Shown in pieces: positions 15,623-24,609 of a stretch of DNA of 64,000 bases. The notes beneath the pieces were generated by a model, which had not been told where the DNA came from, did not search any database, and worked only from the letters and a program-made list of their open reading frames with translations. Positions within the stretch are counted from its first letter, which is position 1. Each line of letters opens with the position of its first letter. The translations under genes were made by a program, and so were the position numbers. Origin of the DNA: Hansschlegelia quercus (GTDB lineage: Bacteria; Pseudomonadota; Alphaproteobacteria; Rhizobiales; Methylopilaceae); NCBI RefSeq assembly GCF_004310425.1, contig NZ_SIUB01000004.1:186001-250000 (forward strand), written 5' to 3'.

Positions 15623-16720
15623 TCAGGGCGCCACCGTATCCGCCATCTTCGCGCCTCGCATGCCAAGCGGCTTCGGCGCGCCGACGGTCGTATCCTTCAC
15701 CGTCTGATGCTCCATCTCCGCGTTGAGCTCGCCGCCGAGCAGCACGACGATTACCGACATCCAGATCCAGGTCATGAAGGCGATGGCTGCGCCGAGCGAG
15801 CCGTAGGTCTTGTCGTAGCTCGCGAAATTCTCGGCGTAGAACGAGAAGGCCAAGGAACCCGCGATCCACAGCACGGCGGCCAGCAGCGATCCGGGCGCGG
15901 CCCAGCGCCATTTCGGACTGCGCCGACTTGGACCGAACCGGTACACCATGGCGAGCCCGCTCAGCATGCACAGGAGCAGAGCCGGCCAGCGCGCGAACGA
16001 CAGCAGCGCCTCGGCCGCGCTTCCGAGCCAGATGTATTGAAGCACGATCGGCAGCACCACCACCGCATTGAACGCGATGATGACGAAGGCGAGGCTCGCC
16101 CCAGTGAAGGCGAGCGACAGCGCGTTCAGCATCACGAAGGAGCGCTTCTCGTGCTCGCCATAGACGACGTTGAGCGCATCGAACAACGCCTTCATCCCGG
16201 CGTTCGCGCTCCAGATCGCGGCGCCGAGGCCGAAGACGAAGGCGAAGCCGAGCGTACCGTCGCTCTTCGTGACAAGGCGCGTGACCTGATCGCGGATCAG
16301 CTCGATCCCCGAGCGCGGAATAAGCCCTGAAAACGCCGCGAGATGATCGTTCAACGTGCCGACGTCGGCGGTAAGCCCGTAAAGCGAGACCAGCGCGACC
16401 ATGGCGGGAAAAATGGCGAGCAGGGCGTAGAAGGTGACGCCCGCCGCGACGGCGAGCAGCCGGTCTTCGGCGATTTCGGAATAGACACGGAAGACGATCT
16501 CCTTCCAGCCCCGCGCCGGCAGCTTGACCGGCGTCGCGACATCCTTGCCGCGGGAATGGAGGTCGCCCTCGGGCGACAGCGCCGCCTCAGCCCGGGGCGC
16601 CCTCGCCCCGTCATAGGCTGCGGCCGCCGCCACTCCCAGCGCCGCAAGCGCGGACGCCCCAAGCAACAAACCTCCCGCGACCCCACCGATCGCGCCGCCC
16701 GCCTTCTGCATCCCCGCCAT
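15623..16720 (-). CDS. YihY/BrkB family membrane protein
   Basis: Inner-membrane protein of 365 aa. After a hydrophobic N-terminal segment and a polar linker of about 50 residues, the YihY (BrkB) domain begins near GWKEIVFRVYSEIAEDRLLAVAAGVTFYALLAIFPAMVALVSLYGL and shows six transmembrane helices. Conserved blocks include GFAFVFGLGAAIWSANAGMKALFDALNVVY and the C-terminal YGSLGAAIAFMTWIWMSVIVVLLGGELNAEMEHQT. Once thought to be RNase BN, this family is now regarded as a transporter or channel of unknown substrate. It is divergent from the carboxypeptidase gene. Confidence 0.9.
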   Translation of the reverse strand: MAGMQKAGGAIGGVAGGLLLGASALAALGVAAAAAYDGARAPRAEAALSPEGDLHSRGKDVATPVKLPARGWKEIVFRVYSEIAEDRLLAVAAGVTFYALLAIFPAMVALVSLYGLTADVGTLNDHLAAFSGLIPRSGIELIRDQVTRLVTKSDGTLGFAFVFGLGAAIWSANAGMKALFDALNVVYGEHEKRSFVMLNALSLAFTGASLAFVIIAFNAVVVLPIVLQYIWLGSAAEALLSFARWPALLLCMLSGLAMVYRFGPSRRSPKWRWAAPGSLLAAVLWIAGSLAFSFYAENFASYDKTYGSLGAAIAFMTWIWMSVIVVLLGGELNAEMEHQTVKDTTVGAPKPLGMRGAKMADTVAP

Positions 16721-16881
16721 GCTTTCGCCCTCTTAACGCCGGCGGGAGAACGCGCAATGGCTTGATTTCGTTGCCTTGAGCGGCGGCGCAGACAACCATT
16801 TGCCGACACAGGCGACGCGGTCGCCATCTCGCGCTAATCCTCGCCCGCCGAAACGCCTCGCCTGAAGGAGCCCTGTCGCTC

Positions 16882-18372
16882 ATGACCGCCTACGCCGAGC
16901 TATCCGCCCACTTCGGCCGCATCGCCGCGCTGTCGAACGCGATCGGTATCCTTCACTGGGACAACGACGTGATGATGCCGAGGGGCGCCTCGCCCTCTCG
17001 GGCGGAGAGCATCGCGCTGCTCCACGTCATGAGGCACGACCTGACGACGGACGGCCGGATCGCCGACTGGCTCGACGCCGCGAACGAGAACGACCTCGAT
17101 CCCTGGCAGCAAGCGAACGTCCGCGAAATCCGGCGAATCTTCACCGTGGAGACGGCGCTTCCCTCCGACCTCGTCTCCGCCTCCAGCAAGGCGACCTCGA
17201 TCTGCGAGATGAAGTGGCGGCAGGCGCGCGCCGAATCCGACTTCGCGTCGCTGCTGCCTTACCTTGAGGAGGTCCTGAGGCTCCAACGCGAAATCGGACA
17301 GGCGAAGGGCGAGAAGCTCGGCCTGTCTCCTTACGACGCGCTTCTGAACGATTACGAGCCTGGCGGCCGCGCCGAAAAGATCGACGCGTTGTTCGACGAT
17401 CTCGCGGCCTTCCTACCGGGCTTTCTCGGCGAGGCCGTCGAGGCGCAGGCGAAGCGCCCGCAGGGGCCCGCGCCAGAAGGCCCCTTCCCCGTCGAGGCGC
17501 AGCGGGCGCTCGGACAGCGCATGATGGCGACGCTCGGCTACGATTTCGAGCGCGGCAGGCTCGACGTCTCGACCCACCCGTTCTGCGGAGGAGCGGACAA
17601 CGACGTGCGCATCACCACCCGCTACGATGAGGCGGACTTCTCGAGCGCGCTGATGGGCGTGCTGCACGAGACGGGACATGCGCTCTACGAACAGGGTCGC
17701 CCCGCGGCTTATCTCGACCAGCCGGTCAGCCACGCCCGCGGCATGAGCCTTCACGAGAGCCAGTCGCTGCTGATCGAGATGCAGGCCTGCCGCAGCCGCG
17801 AGTTCATTCTCTTCGCGGCGCCTTTGATGCGCGAGGCGTTTGGCGGCGAGGGGGCGGCCTGGGATGCGGAGGCGGTCTGGCGGCGCTACACCAAGGTCGC
17901 GCCCGGCTTCATTCGCGTCGACGCCGACGAGGTGACGTATCCCGCCCATGTCATCCTGCGCTACCGGCTCGAAAAGGCGCTCATCGCGGGCGAGATGGCG
18001 CTCGCCGACCTGCCCGCCGCGTGGTCCGAGGGCATGCGGAACCTGCTCGGAATCACGCCGCCATCCGACCGGCTCGGCTGCCTTCAGGACGTTCACTGGC
18101 CGAGCGGCGGCTGGGGCTATTTCCCGACCTATACGCTCGGCGCGATGACCGCCGCGCAGATCTTCGACGCCGCCAAGCTTAGCCAGCCGGACGTCCTGCC
18201 CGGCATCGCCCGCGGCGATTTCGCGCCGCTGGTGACGTGGCTGCGCGAAAACATCCACGGCAAGGGCTCGCTGCTGACGACGGACGAGTTGCTGACGCAG
18301 GCGACCGGCCGCCCGCTAGACCCTGCGGTGTTCAAGGCGCATCTGCGCAGGAGATACGTGGACGAGGCGTGA
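16882..18372 (+). CDS. Carboxypeptidase M32 (Taq type)
   Basis: Zinc carboxypeptidase of 496 aa, the normal length of the M32 family (Thermus Taq carboxypeptidase). The zinc-binding HExxH is seen as HETGH near residue 262 in GVLHETGHALYEQGRP, and the downstream helix HESQSLLIEMQACRS supplies the third ligand. The family signature block IRVDADEVTYPAHVILRYRLEKAL is also present. It removes C-terminal residues from peptides in the cytosol. ATG follows GGAGCCCTGTCGCTC. It sits alone between a divergent BrkB gene and an ABC exporter gene 108 nt downstream. Confidence 0.93.
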   Translation: MTAYAELSAHFGRIAALSNAIGILHWDNDVMMPRGASPSRAESIALLHVMRHDLTTDGRIADWLDAANENDLDPWQQANVREIRRIFTVETALPSDLVSASSKATSICEMKWRQARAESDFASLLPYLEEVLRLQREIGQAKGEKLGLSPYDALLNDYEPGGRAEKIDALFDDLAAFLPGFLGEAVEAQAKRPQGPAPEGPFPVEAQRALGQRMMATLGYDFERGRLDVSTHPFCGGADNDVRITTRYDEADFSSALMGVLHETGHALYEQGRPAAYLDQPVSHARGMSLHESQSLLIEMQACRSREFILFAAPLMREAFGGEGAAWDAEAVWRRYTKVAPGFIRVDADEVTYPAHVILRYRLEKALIAGEMALADLPAAWSEGMRNLLGITPPSDRLGCLQDVHWPSGGWGYFPTYTLGAMTAAQIFDAAKLSQPDVLPGIARGDFAPLVTWLRENIHGKGSLLTTDELLTQATGRPLDPAVFKAHLRRRYVDEA

Positions 18373-18480
18373 GACCTCCACGACGCGCCAAGAACCTCCA
18401 AGACAGCGCGCCGGAGGAAGCGCTTTATCCCGGCGCGCCCTTCGAATAGACCCGCGGCGCATCCCTCTCGTAAGACGTCC

Positions 18481-20205
18481 ATGTTGAAGCGCTTCTTCGC
18501 CTATTACCGCCCCTATCGCGGGCTGTTCATGCTCGATTTCTCCTGCGCGGTCCTGTCGGGCCTGCTGGAGCTCGGCTTCCCCATGGCGGTGAAGCTGTTC
18601 GTCGACCGGCTGCTGCCGAGCCAGCAATGGGGCCTTGTGGTCGCCGCGACGCTTGTCTTGCTGGCGATCTATGTCGCGAACACCGGACTGATGGCGGTGG
18701 TCGTCTATTGGGGCCACATGCTCGGCATCAACATCGAGACCGAGATGCGCAGGCGCGCTTTCGAGCACCTGCAGAAGCTGTCCTTCGGCTTCTTCGACAA
18801 CCAGAAGACCGGTCATCTCGTCGGGCGTCTCACCAAGGACCTCGAGGAGATCGGCGAGGTCGCCCATCACGGGCCGGAAGACTTGTTCATCGCGGTGATG
18901 ACGCTGATCGGCGCCTTCGCCTTGATGTTCTCCGTCAATGTGCAGCTTGCGCTGCTGACCGCCGCGATCGTGCCGCTCACCGCCTGGGTCACAAGCCGCT
19001 ATGGCGGGCGGATGACGTTGAACTGGCGCGATCTTTACAGCGGCGTCGGAGCGTTCAACGCCCGGATCGAGGAGAATGTCGGCGGCATTCGCGTGGTGCA
19101 GGCCTTCGCGAACGAGGAGCACGAGAAGCGGCTGTTCGCCGAGGACAACGCGCGCTACCGCGCGACCAAGCTCACCGCCTACCGGATCATGGCGGCCTCG
19201 ACTTCGCTCAGCTACCTCTCGATGCGGCTGATCCAGATCGTGGTGATGATCGCCGGCTCGTATTTCGTGCTGACCGGAAGCCTCAGCCATGGCGGCTTCG
19301 TCGGCTTCCTGCTGCTGATCGGCGTGTTTTTCCGTCCGATCGAGAAGATCAACGCGGTGATCGAGACCTATCCGAAGGGCGTCGCGGGTTTCCGGCGGTA
19401 TTGCGAGTTCCTCGACACCGCTCCAGACATCGTCGACCGCCCCGACGCGATCTCCGTGGGTTCGCTAAAGGGCGAGATCGCCTACGAGGACGTCAGCTTC
19501 GGCTATTCCGCGGACAAGCCCGTGCTCTCCAACGTCTCGCTGAAGATCCGCGCAGGCGAGACGATCGCCTTTGTCGGTCCTTCGGGCGCCGGCAAGACGA
19601 CGCTGTGCTCGCTTTTGCCACGCTTCTACGAGGTCGGCTCCGGCCGGGTGACGATCGACGGGATCGACGTGCGTGACATGACGATGGCCTCGCTGCGCCG
19701 CCAGATCGGGGTCGTTCAGCAGGACGTCTTCCTGTTTGCAGGGACGATCCGCGAGAACGTCGCTTACGGCCGCCTCGAAGCGAAGGAGGCCGATATCATG
19801 GAGGCGATCCGCCGCGCCCAGCTCGACGACTTCGTCGCGCGACTGCCTGACGGGCTCGACACGATCATCGGCGAGCGCGGGGTGAAGCTGTCAGGCGGGC
19901 AGAAGCAGCGGCTAGCGATCGCGCGCATGTTCCTGAAGAACCCGCCGATCCTCATCCTCGACGAGGCGACCTCCGCACTCGACGCGGAAACGGAAGCCGC
20001 GATCCAGGCCTCGCTCGCGGAGCTTTCGAAGGGCCGCACCACGCTGGTGATCGCCCACCGGCTCGCAACGATCCGCAACGCCGATCGCATCGTCGTGGTG
20101 GATTCGAGCGGCATAGCCGAACAGGGCCGGCACCAGGACCTCGTCGCGCGCGCCGGACTGTACCGGCGTCTGCATGATGCGCAGGCTCTGGTGTCGCATG
20201 GCTGA
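18481..20205 (+). CDS. ABC exporter, fused membrane and ATPase domains (MsbA-like)
   Basis: Half-transporter of 574 aa acting as a dimer in the inner membrane. Six transmembrane helices (about residues 15-310) precede the nucleotide-binding domain. Walker A is GPSGAGKTT, the Q-loop is VVQQDVFLF, the ABC signature is LSGGQKQRLAIARMF, Walker B is ILILDEATSALD and the H-loop His is in VIAHRLAT. The membrane part resembles MsbA/BmrA-type lipid or multidrug exporters. The substrate cannot be named. Nearby genes give no hint; fpr follows after about 100 nt. Confidence 0.9.
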   Translation: MLKRFFAYYRPYRGLFMLDFSCAVLSGLLELGFPMAVKLFVDRLLPSQQWGLVVAATLVLLAIYVANTGLMAVVVYWGHMLGINIETEMRRRAFEHLQKLSFGFFDNQKTGHLVGRLTKDLEEIGEVAHHGPEDLFIAVMTLIGAFALMFSVNVQLALLTAAIVPLTAWVTSRYGGRMTLNWRDLYSGVGAFNARIEENVGGIRVVQAFANEEHEKRLFAEDNARYRATKLTAYRIMAASTSLSYLSMRLIQIVVMIAGSYFVLTGSLSHGGFVGFLLLIGVFFRPIEKINAVIETYPKGVAGFRRYCEFLDTAPDIVDRPDAISVGSLKGEIAYEDVSFGYSADKPVLSNVSLKIRAGETIAFVGPSGAGKTTLCSLLPRFYEVGSGRVTIDGIDVRDMTMASLRRQIGVVQQDVFLFAGTIRENVAYGRLEAKEADIMEAIRRAQLDDFVARLPDGLDTIIGERGVKLSGGQKQRLAIARMFLKNPPILILDEATSALDAETEAAIQASLAELSKGRTTLVIAHRLATIRNADRIVVVDSSGIAEQGRHQDLVARAGLYRRLHDAQALVSHG

Positions 20206-20302
20206 GCGACCATCGCGGCCGCTTTATTTTCCGATGGAATGACTATATCGGCTCCGCACGCCAGAAGCGCCGCACGACCGATCGCACTGAAAGCACGCCC
20301 TA

Positions 20303-21076
20303 ATGAGCAAATATCTCGAAGAGCGGGTGACCCACGTCCATCACTGGACGGACACGCTGTTCTCCTTCCGCACGACGCGCGATCCGTCGTTCCGCTTCCG
20401 GAACGGCGAGTTCACGATGATCGGCATCGAAGTCGAGGGAAAGCCGCTGGTGCGCGCCTATTCCGTGGTGTCGGCCAACTATGACGAAGAGCTCGAGTTC
20501 TTCTCGATCAAGGTGCAGGACGGCCCGCTCACCTCCAAGCTCCAGCACCTGAAGGTCGGCGACCCGATCCTGGTCGGCAAGAAGCCGACCGGAACGCTCG
20601 TCCTCGACAATCTGCTGCCCGGCGAGAACCTCTATCTGCTCGGCACCGGCACCGGCCTCGCGCCCTTCATGTCGATCATCAAGGATCCGGAGACCTACGA
20701 GCGCTTCAAGAAGGTCGTCCTCGTCCATGGCTGCCGGCAGGTGGCGGAGCTCGCTTACGGCGACACGATCACCGAGGCGCTGCCGAAGGACGAGCTTCTC
20801 GGCGAGATGATCTCGGAGGGCCTCGTCTACTATCCGACCGTCACCCGTGAGCCGTTCCGCAACACCGGCCGGATCACCGACCTCATGCGGTCCGGCAAGC
20901 TTTTCGAGGATGTCGGGCTGCCGCTGATGTCGACCGAGCGCGACCGCTTCATGCTGTGCGGCTCGCCGGAGATGATCCGCGACACCCGCGAGCTGCTGAT
21001 CGAGGGCGGCTACATCGAAGGCAATCACGGCGAAGCCGGCCATTTCGTCATCGAAAAGGCCTTTGTCGAGAAGTGA
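20303..21076 (+). CDS. fpr: Ferredoxin--NADP(+) reductase
   Basis: FAD enzyme of 257 aa that moves electrons between NADP(H) and ferredoxin or flavodoxin, important in oxidative stress and iron-sulfur metabolism. The FAD-binding motif [21 protein letters not shown], the NADP-binding [15 protein letters not shown] and [14 protein letters not shown] near the end are visible. The C terminus [12 protein letters not shown] is typical of the subclass I bacterial type, where a terminal aromatic is replaced by an extension. It could supply electrons to Bfd or to haem and cobalamin pathways nearby, but that is inference. Confidence 0.93.
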   Translation: MSKYLEERVTHVHHWTDTLFSFRTTRDPSFRFRNGEFTMIGIEVEGKPLVRAYSVVSANYDEELEFFSIKVQDGPLTSKLQHLKVGDPILVGKKPTGTLVLDNLLPGENLYLLGTGTGLAPFMSIIKDPETYERFKKVVLVHGCRQVAELAYGDTITEALPKDELLGEMISEGLVYYPTVTREPFRNTGRITDLMRSGKLFEDVGLPLMSTERDRFMLCGSPEMIRDTRELLIEGGYIEGNHGEAGHFVIEKAFVEK

Positions 21077-21123
21077 GGTAAGGGGCTGCGGCTGCCATCG
21101 ATGGCGACCGCGCCCTATCTCCC

Positions 21124-21163
21124 AGCTCCTAGCGACGGCTTCCGCCGTCGCATATCAGGAGCT
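21124..21163 (+). promoter_or_regulatory. Leader hairpin that hides the ribosome binding site
   Basis: AGCTCCT (21124-21130) pairs perfectly with AGGAGCT (21157-21163), and inside it GCGACGGC/GCCGTCGC forms an 8-bp stem with a TTCC loop. The AGGAG in the outer arm is the Shine-Dalgarno of the downstream gene (ATG at 21171). Folding would block translation. There is no T-run, so this is not an ordinary terminator. It could be a translational switch or thermometer, or chance. Confidence 0.5.
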
Positions 21164-21170
21164 TAGTTTC

Positions 21171-21605
21171 ATGCACATCACAGCCGAAAACGCCCAGGCT
21201 GCGATCGCCAAGGCGATCGAGAAGGCTCGCGCGACCGAAACCTTCATGTGCATCGCGATCGTCGATTCAGGCGCGGACCTGAAGGCGTTCCATCGCATGG
21301 ACGACGCCTGGGTCGGCTCGATCGACATCGCGATCAAGAAGGCGAAGACCGCCGTGTTCTTCGGCATGCCGACCGGCGAGATCGGCAAGCTCTCGCAGCC
21401 GGGCGGTCCGCTCTACGGCATCGAGCATTCCAATGACGGCCTGATCACCTTCCCAGGCGGCCTGCCGATCGTCGACAGCGAAGGGGTGATGATCGGCGCG
21501 ATCGGCGTCTCGGGCTCGTCGGTCGACAAGGATCATGCGGTCGCGACCGCCGGCGTCGAGGCGCTCGGCTCGAGCGAGCTGCCCGCGCATCCCTGGCGCA
21601 CTTGA
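21171..21605 (+). CDS. GlcG/HbpS family haem-binding-like protein
   Basis: Small protein of 144 aa in the GlcG/HbpS (DUF336) family, with no signal peptide. Family blocks are [85 protein letters not shown]. Some members bind haem (HbpS), others accompany glycolate oxidase (GlcG) or degrade small molecules, so the function here is open. The frame continues upstream but the ATG at 21171 has AGGAG at a suitable distance. That site is buried in a predicted hairpin. The cobF gene begins 56 nt downstream. Confidence 0.85.
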   Translation: MHITAENAQAAIAKAIEKARATETFMCIAIVDSGADLKAFHRMDDAWVGSIDIAIKKAKTAVFFGMPTGEIGKLSQPGGPLYGIEHSNDGLITFPGGLPIVDSEGVMIGAIGVSGSSVDKDHAVATAGVEALGSSELPAHPWRT

Positions 21606-21661
21606 TCTTCATTCCGCGCGCCGCCGATAAGGTGGCGCGCGGACCTTGGAGGCCTGAGCGA

Positions 21662-22429
21662 GTGGGCAAGACCATCCTTCTGATCGGCATCGGCGCGGGC
21701 GACCCCGAGCAGATCACGATCCAGGCGATCAATGCGCTGAATCGGACCGACGCCTTCTTCCTGATGGACAAGGGCGCGTCGAAGGAAAAGCTGAACGCGC
21801 TCCGCAAGGACATCCTCGACCTCTACGCGACGGAGCGCCCCCACCGCTTCATCGACGGGACGATGCCTGAGCGCGAGCGGGAAGGCGTCGCATACGACGC
21901 CGCGGTCGCTGACCTTAACGCGCGCAAGCTCGCCGTCTTCGACCGGATGATCGGGGAAGAGCTCGGCGACGGCGAGACCGGCGCCTTCCTCATCTGGGGC
22001 GATCCCGCGCTCTACGACAGCACCATCCGCATCATGGAGGAGATCGAGGCTACGGGCCGTCATGACCTTTCCTGGGAGGTCATTCCCGGCATCTCCAGCG
22101 TGCAGGCGCTCGCCGCCAAGCATCGCGTGACGCTGAATACGATCGGCGGCGCGTTCACGGTCACGACCGGCCGGCGTCTCGTCCAGGGCTGGCCCGCGGG
22201 CGTCGACACCGCGATCGTCATGCTGGACGCCGATAACGCCTATGCCTCGCTGCCCGCCGCCGACTCGATCGACATTTATTGGGGGGCCTATGTCGGCTCG
22301 AACGACGAAATACTGATCAGCGGCCGGCTCGATCAGGTCGCGGATGAGATCGTCGAGAGGCGCGCTGCGGCGCGCAGTGCCAATGGCTGGATCATGGACA
22401 GCTACCTGCTCAGGAAGCGCGGACCCTAA
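21662..22429 (+). CDS. cobF: Precorrin-6A synthase (deacetylating)
   Basis: SAM-dependent methyltransferase of 255 aa in the aerobic cobalamin pathway: it methylates precorrin-5 at C-1 and releases acetate, giving precorrin-6A. The tetrapyrrole methylase signature appears as ILLIGIGAGDPEQITIQAINAL at the start, followed by the CobF-typical DAFFLMDKG, FLIWGDPALYDSTIRI and EVIPGISSVQALAAKH. The GTG start at 21662 is chosen because GGAGG lies 9 nt upstream and the SAM-site strand begins just after it. No other cob genes and no cobalamin riboswitch are visible nearby, so the rest of the pathway must lie elsewhere. Confidence 0.93.
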   Translation: MGKTILLIGIGAGDPEQITIQAINALNRTDAFFLMDKGASKEKLNALRKDILDLYATERPHRFIDGTMPEREREGVAYDAAVADLNARKLAVFDRMIGEELGDGETGAFLIWGDPALYDSTIRIMEEIEATGRHDLSWEVIPGISSVQALAAKHRVTLNTIGGAFTVTTGRRLVQGWPAGVDTAIVMLDADNAYASLPAADSIDIYWGAYVGSNDEILISGRLDQVADEIVERRAAARSANGWIMDSYLLRKRGP

Positions 22430-22599
22430 GCCGAAAGCCTTTCGCGGTATTCCGCTCGCGATGCTTGCGTTTTCCGCGTCCCGGCTCCTCGCGAGGACCG
22501 AGCGGTGAAATTCAGGCGAACGGCGGCGGAATCTCGTGGGCTGGCTCTGGTCGCGCGACCGCCGCGCATCATTTTAACCGTCTCTCCGGAGGACGAACG

Positions 22600-22791
22600 A
22601 TGCACACATACAAGGTTGGGGCTCGCGCCCATTTCGTCGGAAGCCCGCTCGGCTCGAAGCCGCAGCCGGCCGAGATCGTAGCCTGCCTTCCATCGGAGAA
22701 CGGTCAGCCGGGCTATCGCGTCCAATGTCTCGACGACGGCCGCGAGCGCCACGTGACCGAATCGGAACTCGAACCCGAGGCGGTCGGCTGA
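22600..22791 (+). CDS. Small conserved-looking hypothetical protein
   Basis: Protein of 63 aa, beginning MHTYKVGARAHFVGSPLGSK and ending near RHVTESELEPEAVG. GGAGG lies 9 nt before the ATG, a good translation start. The short beta-rich pattern (YKVGA, AEIVACLP, YRVQCLDDGRERHV) resembles small SH3-like barrel proteins of alphaproteobacteria, but I do not recognise a named family. It has no Cys pair, signal or membrane segment. It stands alone between cobF and the ELM1-like gene. Confidence 0.65.
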   Translation: MHTYKVGARAHFVGSPLGSKPQPAEIVACLPSENGQPGYRVQCLDDGRERHVTESELEPEAVG

Positions 22792-22855
22792 GGCTTACGG
22801 CGCCGGGTCGCCGTGCTATCCCGCAGAGAGGAATTCTGCGGGGGATTGAGCGCCA

Positions 22856-23911
22856 ATGGCGCCGGATGATTCTGAAGCGCCGGTTTGGGTTCTGCTCGGC
22901 CGACGCGCGGGGGACAATGCGCAGCTCCTGACGCTGGCGGCTGCAACCAGCCTGCCCTTTCGTGAAAAGCGCCTCGCCTTCAACGGCCTCAGCAGCCTGC
23001 CGAACGTGCTGCTGAGGGCGACTGCGGCTTCGCTGAAGCCGCAGGCCCGCGCGATCCTCTCGCCACCCTGGCCCCGGGTTGTGTTCGCCGCCGGAAAGCG
23101 CTCGGCGCCGGCCGCGCGGTGGATCAAGGCGCAATCAGGCGGCGCGACGCGCCTCGTCCATATCGGGCGGCCCTGGGCGCCGCTCGACTGGTTCGACCTG
23201 ATCGTCACCACCGCGCAATACGGGCTGCCCGAACGTCCGAATGTCCTCGTCAACGCTCTGCCGCTCAGCCGCACACCGGCCGACGCGCCGATCCGGGACG
23301 ACCTCGCGGCATTGCCCCAGCCGCGCCTGATGGCGATCGCGGGCGGCCCGAGCCGTCCTTTGGCCTTCGACGCCGAGACCGCCCGCGCCTTCGCCCAAGA
23401 AGCGCTGGAGCGGGCGCGGATCGGTGGCGGCTCGCTCCTCGTCGCGACATCTCCTCGCACGCCGCCGGCTGCGGTGGCCGCGATCAAGGACGGCCTGAGC
23501 GGCGCCGCCGTCCCCACCCGGCTTTCGGTCTTCGGCGAAGGCGAAAGCGGGTGGGAGGCGTTCCTCGCTGCGGCCGACAGGTTCCTCGTGACGGAAGACA
23601 GCGCGGCGATGGCGGCGCAGGCGGCGTTGCGCGGCAAGCCGGTGAGCCTGTTCGCTTTGCCTCGGCAGCGGGACGCGCGGCTTCGGTTCGCCGCGGCTCT
23701 GCGGGACGGACCGGCCCGCGGCCTCTTCGAAACGCTGCGCGACGCGGGGCTAGTGACGTCAACCCGCGACCTCAGCGCCTTTATGGCCCGCCTCGAGCGT
23801 GAGGGCCTGCTCGCCGGCGGCGACGCGGCGCGCCTCGTCGCCGAGCGTGAGCTCGCCGCGACCGCAGCGCGCGTTCGCGCGCTTGCGGAGCAATCGCCGG
23901 GCGTGGGATAG
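22856..23911 (+). CDS. ELM1/DUF1022-family putative glycosyltransferase
   Basis: Protein of 351 aa of the mitochondrial-fission-ELM1-like family (DUF1022), built on a GT-B-like fold. It starts with the family pattern VWVLLGRRAGDNAQLLTLA, followed by KRLAFNGL, the VHIGRPWAPLDWFDLIVTTAQYGLP block, LMAIAGGPSR and the C-terminal LVTEDSAAMAAQAALRGKPVSLF. In bacteria these genes often lie in envelope-glycan loci. It is followed after 26 nt by a GT29-like gene, and the group continues into GT4 and exporter genes, so a surface-glycan or glycolipid role is likely. The acceptor is unknown. Confidence 0.78.
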   Translation: MAPDDSEAPVWVLLGRRAGDNAQLLTLAAATSLPFREKRLAFNGLSSLPNVLLRATAASLKPQARAILSPPWPRVVFAAGKRSAPAARWIKAQSGGATRLVHIGRPWAPLDWFDLIVTTAQYGLPERPNVLVNALPLSRTPADAPIRDDLAALPQPRLMAIAGGPSRPLAFDAETARAFAQEALERARIGGGSLLVATSPRTPPAAVAAIKDGLSGAAVPTRLSVFGEGESGWEAFLAAADRFLVTEDSAAMAAQAALRGKPVSLFALPRQRDARLRFAAALRDGPARGLFETLRDAGLVTSTRDLSAFMARLEREGLLAGGDAARLVAERELAATAARVRALAEQSPGVG

Positions 23912-23937
23912 GCGGAGACGGCCTCCGAGTGACTTTC

Positions 23938-24609
23938 ATGACCCGTCTTCCGAAATGGATCGCAAACGCCTTCGCGCCGCGCGCGAACCGTCTGCCGACG
24001 GTTTCGGGGCGCGTTTTCGTCGTCGGCTCAGCCCCGCGCAACGCACCGCCGCCGCCGGGCGTGGCATGGACCTACGCTACGGTGAACGGATCCCAGACGG
24101 TTCTCGCCGGCTGGGGCGGCGCGCCGACGCTCACCTTGTTCGGCCGGACCTGGCAGAGGCTCACCGAGGCCAACCTGTCCGCCCGCGAGGTGCTGCGCGG
24201 CAGCCGCACTAAACATCTCGTCTGCGTCGGAGCGCCGCGCGAGCACGCTTACTTCCGCGACACCGCCCGCACCCTCGACTATGGCTACGACGACCTGACC
24301 ATGCTCACGCCGGCGCTTCGCGAAGAGATCACCGAGCGGTTCCTTGGCGCCGATTTCGACGCGCCGGATAAGCCTTCGAACGGCGTCATGCTCGCGCTGC
24401 TTTCGCTCCATCTCGGCGCGAGCGACGTAACGATGAGCGGCTTCTCGCTCACCCTTCACGGCCACGCTTATAACGACAAGGCGCTGAAGCGCGAGCACAT
24501 GGAGGCCGATCGCATGGCGCTCGAGCGCTTCAGGCGCTTCGATCTTCCGATCTCGACCAACGACCCCGTGCTCGCCGAGGAGAGCGGCCTCAGGCTGCGG
24601 ACGGACTGA
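23938..24609 (+). CDS. Putative glycosyltransferase, GT29/sialyltransferase-like
   Basis: Protein of 223 aa from the ATG at 23938 (a GTG lies three codons upstream). The pattern is an early VFVVGSAPR, then AWTYATVNGSQTVL, then a late SNGVMLALLSLHLGASDVTMSGFSLTLHGHAYNDK. This SNG...L.A..LGA..V...GF arrangement recalls the sialyl motifs of GT29-like bacterial proteins, with His as a possible catalytic residue in GHAYNDK. Assignment is tentative and could equally be a DUF115-like nucleotide-sugar enzyme. Its last 20 nt overlap the convergent GT4 gene. Confidence 0.5.
   Translation: MTRLPKWIANAFAPRANRLPTVSGRVFVVGSAPRNAPPPPGVAWTYATVNGSQTVLAGWGGAPTLTLFGRTWQRLTEANLSAREVLRGSRTKHLVCVGAPREHAYFRDTARTLDYGYDDLTMLTPALREEITERFLGADFDAPDKPSNGVMLALLSLHLGASDVTMSGFSLTLHGHAYNDKALKREHMEADRMALERFRRFDLPISTNDPVLAEESGLRLRTD

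Noticed and set aside
21606-21661. Possible cobalamin riboswitch before cobF
   Set aside because: Only 56 nt lie between the genes and no B12-box-like sequence is present.
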